This document shows, piece by piece, positions 8,281-17,756 of a stretch of 57,830 nt of DNA. Below the pieces are notes generated by a model, which did no database searches, was not told the DNA's origin, and worked only from the letters and a program-made list of their open reading frames with translations. The position numbers were made by a program, and so were the translations under genes. Where the stretch lies: the NCBI GenBank assembly GCA_005792545.1, contig SXRM01000156.1:1-57830 (forward strand), given 5' to 3'. Every line of letters begins with the position of its first letter. Position 1 is the stretch's first letter. This DNA comes from Pseudomonadota bacterium. GTDB lineage: Bacteria; Myxococcota_A; UBA9042.

Positions 8281-9791
8281 CCACCATCCGCACCTACGAG
8301 GAACTGGAGGGCGCCCGCGACCGCGAGGTGTTCTTTCGGGCTCCGCGCTATCGGTCGGATGCCTTCACAGCGCTGCACATCAGCATCACCGCTTGGGATG
8401 CACAGGGTCGCAGTCACGCTTGCGCGCTGCTCGACGTCTCGACTGGCGGTGTGGCCGTAGCGGCGCCGGGGTTGGGCGGCTTGATGGTCGGGGCACAGGT
8501 GCCGCGGCTGCAGGTGGCGTTTGACAGCGTCGCGGCCTATGACGGCGCCGCGGTGGTGGCCTCGGCACGCATGGATGGTCCGCAGCGCGTCTTAGGCCTG
8601 TCGCTGGTCGATGGCCCGATGAACCTGGACGACGTGCTGCAGCTGCGCGACGTCAAGAACTGGTCGGCGGTGGGCGCGCAGGGTTCGCTAGCGCAGCGCC
8701 CGTGGCAGGTCGCTGGGCACGCCGAGCTCAAGGCGCACGTCGCCGAACTGCGCCTGCTCTTGGATGAAGCCCAAAGCCAGTATGCGCAAATGGAGCGCGA
8801 ACTGCCCTGGCAGGTGGTGCACGGCGAGACGATGACGCCAGCCCGTGCGCAGCTGGTCGAACGGGTGCGGCAGGAGTTCGTGCAACCCTGGCTGCGGGCC
8901 ATCTACGCCTGCGACGCGGCGTTGCGCCAAAGCGGCTGGCCCGATGACCCGACGGCAGAAGACGGCGCCAACCGCATGCGCGAGTTTTCGCAACGGCTGC
9001 TGCAACCTGCGTTCTTGCTGGGTCCAATCGTGCACCGCGCTGCAACCAAGCCGCTGGGGTATCCCGGCGACTACGGCGTGATGCGGATGGTCTACGAACA
9101 GCCGTTTGAGGGCCCGACGCTGTTCGCCAAGGCGATGCACCTGTGCGGCTGGTCGATGGCATGCACCCAGGCCGTGCGCAACCGCAAAGACGTGCTGCGC
9201 GTGCACCTGGCCGACCGTCTTCGCCTGGCGCGGGCTTTGGGTCAACCGTTGCGGGTGGTGTCGGTGGCGGCGGGTCCGGCGCAAGAGGTGTACGAGCTGC
9301 TGCGCGACCACGTGACTGCCGACGACCATGTGGCGGTGACGCTGTTTGAGCAGGACCGCGAGGCGCTGGCCTACGCACACCGGCGCTTGCAGCAGGTCGC
9401 TGACCCGCGGCAACAGCCCAATGTCAAAATCGCCCTGCTGCAAGATTCGATTCGCCGTCTGCTGCACGACCCCGAGCTGTTCGCGCGCCACGGCCCGTTT
9501 GACGTCATCTTGTGCGCAGGGCTTTTCGACTACCTACCGGACGCGACCGCGGTGCGCCTCCAGCGGCGGCTGTACGCACAGCTAGCGGCGGCCGGCGAGT
9601 TGTACGTCGGCAACCTCGTGCCAGAAAACCCGTGCCGCTGGATGCTGGAGCACCACCTGGACTGGCGGATGATCCACCGCAGCCGCGATTCGATGCTGGG
9701 CCTGGCTGGCGAGGCCTGCCCTGATGCCGGCTTGCGCATCGAAGAAGAAGCTGAGCGCTGTAACCCGTTCGTCGTGTTGCGGCGGCCGTGA
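8277..9791 (+). CDS. PilZ domain fused to PhcB-like SAM-dependent methyltransferase
   Basis: The 504-residue product begins with a PilZ domain, the c-di-GMP-binding fold: FFRAPRYR supplies the Arg-rich motif and LDVSTGGVAV the DxSxxG motif. The second half is a class I methyltransferase of the family annotated as '3-hydroxypalmitic acid methyl ester biosynthesis' (PhcB-like). It has the signature PLGYPGDYGVMRMVYEQPFEG, an SAM-binding VVSVAAGPAQEVYELL, and ILCAGLFDYLPD. In Ralstonia PhcB makes a fatty-acid methyl ester signal; whether this enzyme does so is inference. The gene overlaps both neighbours by 4 bases (ATGA at 8277, GTGA at 9788), and both neighbours are signal-transduction proteins. 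Confidence 0.8.
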   Translation: MTTIRTYEELEGARDREVFFRAPRYRSDAFTALHISITAWDAQGRSHACALLDVSTGGVAVAAPGLGGLMVGAQVPRLQVAFDSVAAYDGAAVVASARMDGPQRVLGLSLVDGPMNLDDVLQLRDVKNWSAVGAQGSLAQRPWQVAGHAELKAHVAELRLLLDEAQSQYAQMERELPWQVVHGETMTPARAQLVERVRQEFVQPWLRAIYACDAALRQSGWPDDPTAEDGANRMREFSQRLLQPAFLLGPIVHRAATKPLGYPGDYGVMRMVYEQPFEGPTLFAKAMHLCGWSMACTQAVRNRKDVLRVHLADRLRLARALGQPLRVVSVAAGPAQEVYELLRDHVTADDHVAVTLFEQDREALAYAHRRLQQVADPRQQPNVKIALLQDSIRRLLHDPELFARHGPFDVILCAGLFDYLPDATAVRLQRRLYAQLAAAGELYVGNLVPENPCRWMLEHHLDWRMIHRSRDSMLGLAGEACPDAGLRIEEEAERCNPFVVLRRP

Positions 9792-12433
9792 ACCCGGCAC
9801 TAGACGCCGCCGGCGTTGCGCGATTTGACGCAGCTGTCGCGGCCCGCAACCAACGCAGTGCCGTGGCTGCGGCGGCGCTGACGCTGGGCCTGGACGCCGT
9901 GTTTGTCGCCGTCGACCGGGTACTGACCCAAGACCCCGCACAGCTGAACCTGCTTTTGGCCGACCGCGCAGCCATGGCCGGGGCGGCGCTGCTTTTGCTC
10001 GCGGTGGCACGGCAACCCTTGTTTGCGCGCCACTCTGCGTTGCTGACCGCGGGCTACATGGCGTGGCTGTCGCTGTGCCTGGCGGTGATGACCGCGGCGC
10101 TCGGCGGCTTTCGATCCGACTACTACGCAGGCCTGAACCTGGTCACCCTGGCGGCCGGTCTGCTGTTCATGTGGCCGGGTTGGCTGGCCGCCGCGACCCA
10201 TGCGCTGGGCATCGTGTTCTACCTGGGCGTCAACGTCTGGCACTTTGAGCCGGAGCAGGCGCAAGCCGCGGTCACCCATGTGTTCTTTCTGGCCGGCACC
10301 GCGGTCATTGCGACCGTGGGCCAGCGGCTGGCGTGGCGGCGCGACCAACAGCAGATTGCGGCGCAAGTAGCGATTGAAACCACCAACGCGCGGCTGGCCG
10401 ACGCGCACGCGCAGCTGCAGAAGCTCGATGCCTTCAAGACCGCGTTCTTTGCCAATATGACGCATGAGTTGAAGACCCCGCTGGCGATGGTGTTGTCGCC
10501 GCTGGAATTGCTCATCAACGGCGAACTCGGCGCGGTGTCGGACCAGCAACGGGCGACCATGCGTTCGATGCTGCGCAGCGGCTTCAAGCTGCTGGCGCTC
10601 ATCGAAGACCTGTTGGATTTGTCACGCGCCGACCAGGCCCGGCTGTCGCTGCACGCAGCGGAGCACGACCTGGGCGAGACGCTGCGCGCGCTCGTGCAGC
10701 AAGTCGAGGTCCTTGCCAGGCGTAAGGACATTGAGCTGACACTAGAGCTGCCGCCGGAACCACTGCCCATGTGGTTCGACCCCGACCGCATGGAGCGCGT
10801 GTGGGTCAATCTGCTGTCCAATGCGCTGAAATTTACGCCGGTCGGCGGCCATGTCGTGGTGGTCTTGGAGCGCGCGGGCGACGGGGCGCGGGTGACGGTG
10901 CGCGACTCTGGACCTGGCTTTCCGCCTGAATTGGCAGAGCGGCTGTTCGACCGCTTCTTTCAGGTTGACATGGGCGGCACGCGCCAGTACGGCGGCGCCG
11001 GCATCGGTTTGGCGCTGGCGCGGCATTTCGTTGCGCTGCATGGCGGGCGCATCTTGGCCCACAGCGCGCCCGGCCAGGGTGCGACCTTCGAAGTGGTGAT
11101 GCGCGGCGGCAAAGCGCATTTTGCGGCCGAGATGCTGACACCGGCGCCGATGCGACCGCAGCCCACCAGCGTTCAGGCCGGCGACCTGACCCGCGAAAGC
11201 CTGGAATTGGAAGCGAGGGGCAACTATCGCCTGCTGGCAGTCGCCGAAGCCACCGAGCGACGCATCGTCGAGCGCGACGCCGACGAAGACAACCGCATGT
11301 GGTCGGTCCTGGTGGTGGATGACACCCCAGACATCATTCGCATCGTGCACCTTGCGCTGCGGCAGCACTTTAAGGTGTATGCCGCACACAACGGCACCCA
11401 AGGCCTGCAGCAAGCACGCGAGCGACGGCCCAGCTTGATTGTGACCGACCTGATGATGCCGGGTATCGACGGCCTGGAGCTGGTGCGCCAGCTGCGCGCG
11501 GACCCGATCCTGCGCCATACGCCGGTGGTGATGCTGACCGCCAAGGGCGAGGTCGACGACAAGGTGGCGGGCCTGCAAGCCGGCGTCAACGCCTACTTGA
11601 CCAAGCCGTTTTCACCGCGCGAATTGCTGTCGACCGCGCGGGCGCTGTTGCAGGGTCAGCAAAGCCAGGCCGAGTTGCTGCTCAACCACCGCATGGACAG
11701 CATCGAAACACTGGCTGGCGGCATCGCGCACGAAATCAACAACCCCATCAACTACATCGCCAACTCGGTGCAACGCATCGTGCTTGACATGGCGGCGGTG
11801 GCGCAGTTGGTCGAGGGCAGCAACGGTCGCCCGCTGGGCGACGACGACACCGCCAAATTGCGCACGCTGCACACCCGCGTCGACAAGATGGCGCAGACCG
11901 CCCACGCAGGGCTGCGGCGCATTGGTCATACGGTGGACTTGCTGGGCCGCTACAGCCGCGAAGGCATGGCGCGCACCCGGCGCCAGCACGAGCTGTGGCA
12001 AGCGACCCGCGACGTCGTGGCGATGGTGCAACCGGCGATCGCGCGACCGGTGGTCGTTCAGGTGCAGTTGCCTGGCGAGGCGTGGATCCTGTGTGTGCCC
12101 GAGGAGCTGCACCAGGCCCTGACCAACCTGGTCCAGAACGCCATCGAAGCGGCGCCGGAGGAAGGCGGTCGCGTGGTGCTGACCGGCCGCATCGACGGCG
12201 ACCGGGTGTTGTTGACCATCGCCGACAATGGACCCGGTATCGCGGAGGCGGACCGCGCGCGCATCTTTCAGCCGTTTTTTACTACCAAAGGGCCCGGCCG
12301 CGGCATGGGCATGGGGTTGACGATTACGCGCCGCGTGCTGCAGTCGTTGGGGGGCGAAATTACCGTGGGCGATGCGCCGGGCGGCGGCGCGGTGTTTGAG
12401 GTGGCGGTGCCGTTGCTGCCTGGGGCAAGGTAG
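9788..12433 (+). CDS. Membrane hybrid sensor kinase, HK-REC-HK
   Basis: The 881-residue product has about six hydrophobic segments in residues 20-190, a short coiled coil, then a complete kinase: H226 in MTHELKTPL, N-box WVNLLSNALKFTP, G1 DSGPGFP, G2 GGAGIGLALARHF. A receiver follows with D554 in LIVTDLMMPG and KPF. A second kinase module has H648 in GGIAHEINNP, N-box LTNLVQNAIEAA, and ADNGPGI...GMGMGLTITRRVLQ. The multi-pass N terminus without a large extracytoplasmic loop suits sensing of a membrane-associated or hydrophobic signal, as in PhcS-type kinases; this is inference. The GTG start overlaps the previous stop. Phosphotransfer to the receiver protein at 7105 is plausible. Confidence 0.85.
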   Translation: MNPALDAAGVARFDAAVAARNQRSAVAAAALTLGLDAVFVAVDRVLTQDPAQLNLLLADRAAMAGAALLLLAVARQPLFARHSALLTAGYMAWLSLCLAVMTAALGGFRSDYYAGLNLVTLAAGLLFMWPGWLAAATHALGIVFYLGVNVWHFEPEQAQAAVTHVFFLAGTAVIATVGQRLAWRRDQQQIAAQVAIETTNARLADAHAQLQKLDAFKTAFFANMTHELKTPLAMVLSPLELLINGELGAVSDQQRATMRSMLRSGFKLLALIEDLLDLSRADQARLSLHAAEHDLGETLRALVQQVEVLARRKDIELTLELPPEPLPMWFDPDRMERVWVNLLSNALKFTPVGGHVVVVLERAGDGARVTVRDSGPGFPPELAERLFDRFFQVDMGGTRQYGGAGIGLALARHFVALHGGRILAHSAPGQGATFEVVMRGGKAHFAAEMLTPAPMRPQPTSVQAGDLTRESLELEARGNYRLLAVAEATERRIVERDADEDNRMWSVLVVDDTPDIIRIVHLALRQHFKVYAAHNGTQGLQQARERRPSLIVTDLMMPGIDGLELVRQLRADPILRHTPVVMLTAKGEVDDKVAGLQAGVNAYLTKPFSPRELLSTARALLQGQQSQAELLLNHRMDSIETLAGGIAHEINNPINYIANSVQRIVLDMAAVAQLVEGSNGRPLGDDDTAKLRTLHTRVDKMAQTAHAGLRRIGHTVDLLGRYSREGMARTRRQHELWQATRDVVAMVQPAIARPVVVQVQLPGEAWILCVPEELHQALTNLVQNAIEAAPEEGGRVVLTGRIDGDRVLLTIADNGPGIAEADRARIFQPFFTTKGPGRGMGMGLTITRRVLQSLGGEITVGDAPGGGAVFEVAVPLLPGAR

Positions 12434-12517
12434 CCGACCGGCCGCCACCGTTTGCCCGCCTAGACCGCCCGCGCTATCGTCCGCCCCCCGCGCGCCACCG
12501 CGCTGGGCCACCGGTCG

Positions 12518-14665
12518 ATGCCCGATTCTGCAAACGAAAAGCAGCCGCTCCGCATCGGCTTTCGCACGCTACTGGTCAGCGTGGTGCTGTCGCTGGTGCT
12601 GCTGGTTGGCGCCGTCGATGTGGTGCTGTCGCACCGGGCGGCGCAGGGTGCGGCGCACAAGCTGGCGTTGCAGGTCCTGGACCAGCAAGCCGAGCGCGTC
12701 CAAGCCGAGATTCGCGCGGTGCTGGGCGAGGCGTCGCTGCAAGGTCTGTGGCACGCGCGGTTGCTGGGCGGGGGGCTGCTGCCGAGCGACGACTGCCGCA
12801 AGTTGGCGCCGATGTTCCACGAAGCCCTGGCGCTCAGTCCGCGGCTGAGCTATCTGTCGTTCGCATTTGAGCGCGACGGTTCCTACTGCCACGCGGTGCG
12901 CGGATCCAAGGGCAATCTGAGCATTCGCTACCTCGACCGCGGCCCCGACGGCCACTTGACGCTAACCGACTACACCCGCAAAGACGGCGCGTGGGTGCAG
13001 TTGGACCGCAAGGCCAACATGGACGACCGCGACCCGCGGCCCCGGCCCTATTACAAAGCGGCGTTGCAGGCGGGCAAGCCGACTTGGACCGAGAGCTACC
13101 TTTTTCTGGCCGCCTATGAAGACCTGTCGGTTCCGGGTATCACGTTTGCCGCGCCGGTTAGTACTGCCGATGGCAAGCTTGTGGGCGTGTTTTCGGCGGA
13201 TTTCGACCTGTATGCCCTGAGCGGCTTTCTGGCGCGGTTGGCGCTGGCGGACCAGGCCGGCGCGTTCGTCGTCGAGCAACGCAAGAACGGCGAGCGGCGC
13301 GTCATCGCCCACCCCGAACCGCATTGGCTGAGTGAAGTGACGCCCGGCGGCAGTGCCGAATTCGTCGCGCCGGCGCGCATCAAGGACAGCCGCGTGCGCG
13401 CGGTGATGCAGCACCTCGGTGCGAGCCTGCCGGACCCCAAACAACCGCTGCAATTCGAGTTCGACGACAAGCGCGGGCTGCACTTTGCCCAGGTACGGCG
13501 CATTGGCGTCGAGCACGGCCCGGACTGGCTACTGTGCCTGACGGTGCCCGCCGACGAACTGCTGCGCGACGCCAACCAGAGCCTGCGCGAACAGCTGATG
13601 GTCGGCTTGCTGTGCGCTTTGGCCGCGATTGCACTCGCTTGGGCGCTTGGCACCGCGGTCACGCGACCAGTCAAGAAGCTAGCAGAGCTGTCGGCGGCTA
13701 TCGGCAACCTCGACCTCGAAGCACCGGCCGCGGGTCACAGCCCGGTGCGCGAGTTGCACCAGCTGGGCGGCGCCTTTGAGGGCATGCGCGCCAGCCTGCG
13801 CTCGTTTCGCAAGTATGTGCCGGCCGAAGTCGTGCGCGCGGTGCTCAAAAGTGGGGCGGAGGCGCGGCCGGGCGGTCGTCGCGAAGTGCTGACGGTGTTC
13901 TTTGCCGATGTCGCCGGCTTCACCACCATCGCCGAATCGCTGCCGCCCGAAGCGCTGGTCGAGTGGATGGGCGAATACCTGAGCGCGATGACGGCCATCG
14001 TGATGAACGAGGACGGCACCGTCGACAAGTTCATCGGCGACTGCGTGATGGCGTTTTGGGGCGCACCCAATCCCTACCCTGACCACGCCTATGCCGCGTG
14101 CGTGGCGGCGCTGCGCTGCCAGACCAAGATGGCCGAGCTGCAAAAGGGCTGGCGAGAACGGGGCATGCCCGACGTACACTGCCGCATCGGCATCAACACC
14201 GGCGCGGTCGTGGTCGGCAACATCGGCAGCAATGACCGCTTGGAGTACACGGCGCTCGGCGACGCGGTCAACCTCGCGAGTCGGTTAGAGGGCGCCAACA
14301 AGGTCTATGGCACGCGGATTCTCATCGGCGATACCACCCGCAATATCATTGCCTCGCGGGTGGTGGCGCGACCGGTGGACCGGCTGGCGGTCAAGGGCAA
14401 GGTGGCGGCGGTGACGGTGCATGAGCTTTTGGCGCTCAAGCACGGGTCGGATGCGACGCTGCGGCAGGTGGCGGACCTGCATACCCAGGCGTTTGAGGCG
14501 TACCTGGCGGCCGAGTTTGCCGCGGCGGAGGCGCTGTGCGGGCAGGTGCTGGCGCTGCGGCCCGGCGATGAACCTGCTGAGGTGCTGCGGCAGCGGTGCG
14601 TGGCGTATCGGGTGCAGCCGCCGCCGGCCGGGTGGGATGGGGTGTTTCGGTTGGGGAGTAAGTAG
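12518..14665 (+). CDS. Membrane adenylate/guanylate cyclase with Cache-type sensor
   Basis: The 715-residue product has a membrane segment at about 17-39, a large extracytoplasmic Cache-like region (PYYKAALQAGKPTWTESYLF; PVSTADGKLVGVFSADFDL), a second membrane segment near 370-390, a HAMP-like linker, and a class III cyclase domain. The metal-binding aspartates are D464 in VFFADVAGFTT and D508 in FIGDCVMAFWG. GDAVNLASRLEGANK is the substrate/dimer signature. A short C-terminal helical tail may be TPR-like. It begins 84 bases after the HK-REC-HK gene in the same direction, so co-transcription is likely. A strong hairpin closes the unit. Confidence 0.88.
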   Translation: MPDSANEKQPLRIGFRTLLVSVVLSLVLLVGAVDVVLSHRAAQGAAHKLALQVLDQQAERVQAEIRAVLGEASLQGLWHARLLGGGLLPSDDCRKLAPMFHEALALSPRLSYLSFAFERDGSYCHAVRGSKGNLSIRYLDRGPDGHLTLTDYTRKDGAWVQLDRKANMDDRDPRPRPYYKAALQAGKPTWTESYLFLAAYEDLSVPGITFAAPVSTADGKLVGVFSADFDLYALSGFLARLALADQAGAFVVEQRKNGERRVIAHPEPHWLSEVTPGGSAEFVAPARIKDSRVRAVMQHLGASLPDPKQPLQFEFDDKRGLHFAQVRRIGVEHGPDWLLCLTVPADELLRDANQSLREQLMVGLLCALAAIALAWALGTAVTRPVKKLAELSAAIGNLDLEAPAAGHSPVRELHQLGGAFEGMRASLRSFRKYVPAEVVRAVLKSGAEARPGGRREVLTVFFADVAGFTTIAESLPPEALVEWMGEYLSAMTAIVMNEDGTVDKFIGDCVMAFWGAPNPYPDHAYAACVAALRCQTKMAELQKGWRERGMPDVHCRIGINTGAVVVGNIGSNDRLEYTALGDAVNLASRLEGANKVYGTRILIGDTTRNIIASRVVARPVDRLAVKGKVAAVTVHELLALKHGSDATLRQVADLHTQAFEAYLAAEFAAAEALCGQVLALRPGDEPAEVLRQRCVAYRVQPPPAGWDGVFRLGSK

Positions 14666-14693
14666 GTCAATTCGATGAACGAATTGACCTTTT
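14665..14693 (+). terminator. Rho-independent terminator
   Basis: A perfect 10-bp stem (GGTCAATTCG / CGAATTGACC) with a five-base loop is followed by TTTT. It starts on the last base of the cyclase stop codon, so it should end transcripts of the 7.1-14.7 kb operon. Confidence 0.85.
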
Positions 14694-14745
14694 GCTTGCT
14701 TGGTGGGTCGCCAGCTCGCGGCCTCGACGGCCGACTCGCGGCTCC
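14692..14745 (+). repeat. Dispersed 54-bp repeat, copy B
   Basis: The same family as 5501-5554, directly after the cyclase terminator. It shares the TTGCTTGCT start, GTGGGTCGC, CCGACTCGCGGCTCC and similar spacing, with several substitutions in the middle. No gene is visible between copies B and C. Confidence 0.6.
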
Positions 14746-14859
14746 ATTTTTGGGTGCGGATGGGTGTGGGGGCCTTTGGCGACAGCGCGGGGCATGGGCA
14801 GCGTGGCTTGCGTCGGGTTTGGGGCCCCGCCAACAACTACTCGTTCTGTTCGGTGCCCG

Positions 14860-14913
14860 TTGCTGGCTGGGTGGGTCGCAAGCTCGCGTCTTTGCAAGCC
14901 GACTCGCGGCTCC
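14860..14913 (+). repeat. Dispersed 54-bp repeat, copy C
   Basis: The third copy, closest to copy A in its central TTTGCAAGCCGACTCG segment. It lies between the cyclase terminator and the convergent lipoprotein gene ending at 14976. Confidence 0.65.
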
Positions 14914-14975
14914 CGTGTATCCACAGCGATCGAGTAATGTTGGACAGGCTCCCTAGAACCAAAGCGCGTGGCCGT

Positions 14976-17756
14976 CTACTTGACCACCACCGCCACCGCC
15001 TTGACGTTGTCGGTCTCACTGGACTCGTATACCTTGCCCAAGCCATCGACCTCGACAATCAAGAACGCCGGGCCCTTGGCAAACCCCGCTGGCACGGTCA
15101 CCTTTGACGCCCCCGTTGCCACGGTCAGTGCAAACGCCGCATTGGCCGATATCGCCGGGTTGGTGTCGTACTTGTAGAGCTCTGCGTCATCGGCAGAGAT
15201 CTTGTCGTCTTTGCTCAGGTACGCCCGCGTGGAAAACGCGACACCCGTCGTACACGTGCCGTTGTTGACGCCCTTGAACTGAAGCGTGTACTGCGTACCC
15301 GCCACCAGTTCTGTTGCCGGCGCGCCCAGCGACGCCTCCGTCACCGCCAGGTTGGGCGCCACGGTCTGCAACGGTGCACACAGCAGGTTGTTTAGCTCGT
15401 TGACCTCGGCGACCGTGCCAGCGAGGTCAATGGCCACGCAAATCTGATACATGCCGGGAACGACCGAATACGGGGTGGTTGCTTTGAACGTACCCGCCGA
15501 CACCCCCATGGTGTGGTCGAGCACTGGCCCCGGCGGCGCCGTCCACGTCTGACCGACGGTGTTGGCGGCAATCGGCGGCGACTTCCAGGTCGTTTGCCAC
15601 AGCGCCTTCGAAAAGTCCTGCACGCCCGCGGGCAAAAGCGCACAGGTCACCGGCACATCGCTGGTCGGGCCCGTGAGGCCAGTTGTGGCCATCTTGTTGT
15701 CGACGATAACACTGCAATTCAACGGCTTGCCAAACGGGAACACATTGCCGGTCACCGTCGCCCACAGCACTGTCGACACCCCGCCTGGCGTCACGATGGT
15801 CTTGGGCGCGAGGTCGGGCAGGTCGAACACGCTGACCGGGACGCACAGCGTATTGTCAGCCGGGTTGGTGTCCCAGTTTTCGGGCTGGCCGAATACCGCA
15901 GGCACCACCTTGAAGCACAACCAGGCCGGGCCATTGAGACCAGTGGGTGTGGTGACGGTCGCCGTCACCGTCGTATCCGTTGCCATGGGCAGTGGTGCGG
16001 TGACGGCTGGTTTGGCGATGACCGCATCGTTGGCGTCCAGCTTGTCGTCGAGCGAACGGTAGATGTGCACCAGACCCACACCACCACTGAGCGGGTCGCT
16101 GTTCTTGTAGCTGACCTTGAGCGCCAGCGGCTTTTCGTTTTGCACCTTGGCATTGGCTAGCGGCGAGCCGTCACTCAACGTGACGCCGGTCATCGACAGT
16201 TGTTGCGTGTGCACCGCGATGGGCGCGCAGGTTGTGTTGTTGGCGGTCGCCACTTCGCCCGCCATGGCCATGGTCGCGCACAAGTGCGTGTATTTGCTGA
16301 GCGGCGCCTTCAGTGTGCTCCAGTTGCCACTCAGGCTTGCGGTGACAATCTTGGTCGTTGGCGCCGCAAAGTCCAGGTAGGGCTTGGCCAGGCTAGCCGT
16401 GTGCACGACCATCGCATCCGGGCCCTGGTTGCTTGCCGCGGAGTTCAGGACGACCGTCAGCGTGCCGACCGCGGCGTTGCCAGGCGACTTGCCGCTCAGG
16501 TTCGCGAGTTGCACGTTCAGAGACATGGGCTGGTAGCTAGGCCCGACCGGCGGGAACAGCACGTTGGCCGGCGAGAACTTGACATCTGTCAACGCAAAAT
16601 CTGGCGGCGGTAGACATCCAGCAATTTTGGTGTTGGCGCACTTGCTGGCGGTACAGGCGTCGGTGGTGCAGGCATCCTTGTCGTCGCACTCTGCGTTGCC
16701 CGTGCAAGCCTTGCAGTTGGCGATGACCGTGAACGCGCAATCGCCGGTGGCCGCGTCGCAGCTGTCGGTCGTGCACGCGTCGCTGTCCTTGCACGCCTTG
16801 GCGGTCGCCTTGCAGGTGCTGGCAGCGCACGCTTCCGTCGTGCACGGTTGGCTGTCGTCGCAGGGCCCAGTATTTGCCGTGTGCTTGCAGCCCGTTTTGG
16901 GGTCACAGCTGTCGTCGGTGCAGCTGTTGGCGTCGTCGCAGCTGACTGTGGCGCCGCCGCACTTGCTGGCCGCGCAGAGGTCGCCGCTGGTGCACGCGCT
17001 GTTGTCGTTGCATGGGATGGTGTTGGGTGTGGACTGGCAGCCGGCCGCGCCGCCGCAGTTGTCGTTGGTGCAGGGGTTGCCGTCGTCGCAGCCCTTTTCG
17101 TCGGTGGCGCCGTTGCAGTCGTTGTCGATGCCGTCACAGCTTTCGGTCGCAGGGTTGGTCGGCGTGCAGACGGGGCCGGCGGTGTCGGGTGCTGCGGTGT
17201 CGGCTTCGGCATCCGCAGGCGCGGTCTCGGTGGTCGTGTCAGGCGCCTCGGTGTCTGGCGCTGCGACGTCAGCACTCGTTTCGGCCACAGCGTCGGGCGC
17301 AGCGTCGGGCGCAGCGTCGACTGCGACCACTTCCTGTGCCACTTCTGCGGCCACTTCTGCCGCCACTTCGGCAGCGACTTCGGCCGCGGTGTCTGGCGCG
17401 ACCTCCGCCACAACATCGAGTGCGGGCTCGGCGTCGGCGACTTCGGCGGCCACCTCGCTGGCGATGTCGACAGGCGCAGTCTCGGCGCCCAGGTCGGCGG
17501 CAACGTCCGGGGCAGCGTCCTCGCCAACCTCAGCTGTAGTCTCCGCCTGCGTCTCTGCCGCGACACCAGCGTCCGTCCCGTGACCGGCCGTCTCGCCGAG
17601 AACGCCATCCGCCGCGGCTGTGGTTTCTGCTGCCGTGGCGCCGTCGGGCCCAGAGGCATCCGCAGCGGCCTGGCCAGAACCGGCAGGGGCTGGCGTTTCG
17701 CCGCAGGCCGCTAGGGTTGCCAGCAGCAAAAGGACAAGGCGACGTGTAGTTTTCAT
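14976..17756 (-). CDS. Cysteine-rich and CARDB-domain lipoprotein
   Basis: The 926-residue product begins MKTTRRLVLLLLATLAAC, a lipoprotein signal with the lipobox Cys at residue 18, so I use ATG 17756 rather than an upstream frame extension. About 190 residues of Ala/Asp/Glu/Val-rich linker follow. Then come CDGIDNDCNGATDE (MopE-like putative metal-binding motif) and about eight cysteine repeats of the CDDGNPCTNDNC type. The C-terminal 500 residues look like about four CARDB-like beta domains (for example LNVQLANLSGKSPGNA and LKVSYKNSDPLSGGVG). It is probably an outer-surface adhesive or matrix protein; that role is inferred. It is convergent with the cyclase gene and divergent from the FHA gene. 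Confidence 0.8.
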   Translation of the reverse strand: MKTTRRLVLLLLATLAACGETPAPAGSGQAAADASGPDGATAAETTAAADGVLGETAGHGTDAGVAAETQAETTAEVGEDAAPDVAADLGAETAPVDIASEVAAEVADAEPALDVVAEVAPDTAAEVAAEVAAEVAAEVAQEVVAVDAAPDAAPDAVAETSADVAAPDTEAPDTTTETAPADAEADTAAPDTAGPVCTPTNPATESCDGIDNDCNGATDEKGCDDGNPCTNDNCGGAAGCQSTPNTIPCNDNSACTSGDLCAASKCGGATVSCDDANSCTDDSCDPKTGCKHTANTGPCDDSQPCTTEACAASTCKATAKACKDSDACTTDSCDAATGDCAFTVIANCKACTGNAECDDKDACTTDACTASKCANTKIAGCLPPPDFALTDVKFSPANVLFPPVGPSYQPMSLNVQLANLSGKSPGNAAVGTLTVVLNSAASNQGPDAMVVHTASLAKPYLDFAAPTTKIVTASLSGNWSTLKAPLSKYTHLCATMAMAGEVATANNTTCAPIAVHTQQLSMTGVTLSDGSPLANAKVQNEKPLALKVSYKNSDPLSGGVGLVHIYRSLDDKLDANDAVIAKPAVTAPLPMATDTTVTATVTTPTGLNGPAWLCFKVVPAVFGQPENWDTNPADNTLCVPVSVFDLPDLAPKTIVTPGGVSTVLWATVTGNVFPFGKPLNCSVIVDNKMATTGLTGPTSDVPVTCALLPAGVQDFSKALWQTTWKSPPIAANTVGQTWTAPPGPVLDHTMGVSAGTFKATTPYSVVPGMYQICVAIDLAGTVAEVNELNNLLCAPLQTVAPNLAVTEASLGAPATELVAGTQYTLQFKGVNNGTCTTGVAFSTRAYLSKDDKISADDAELYKYDTNPAISANAAFALTVATGASKVTVPAGFAKGPAFLIVEVDGLGKVYESSETDNVKAVAVVVK

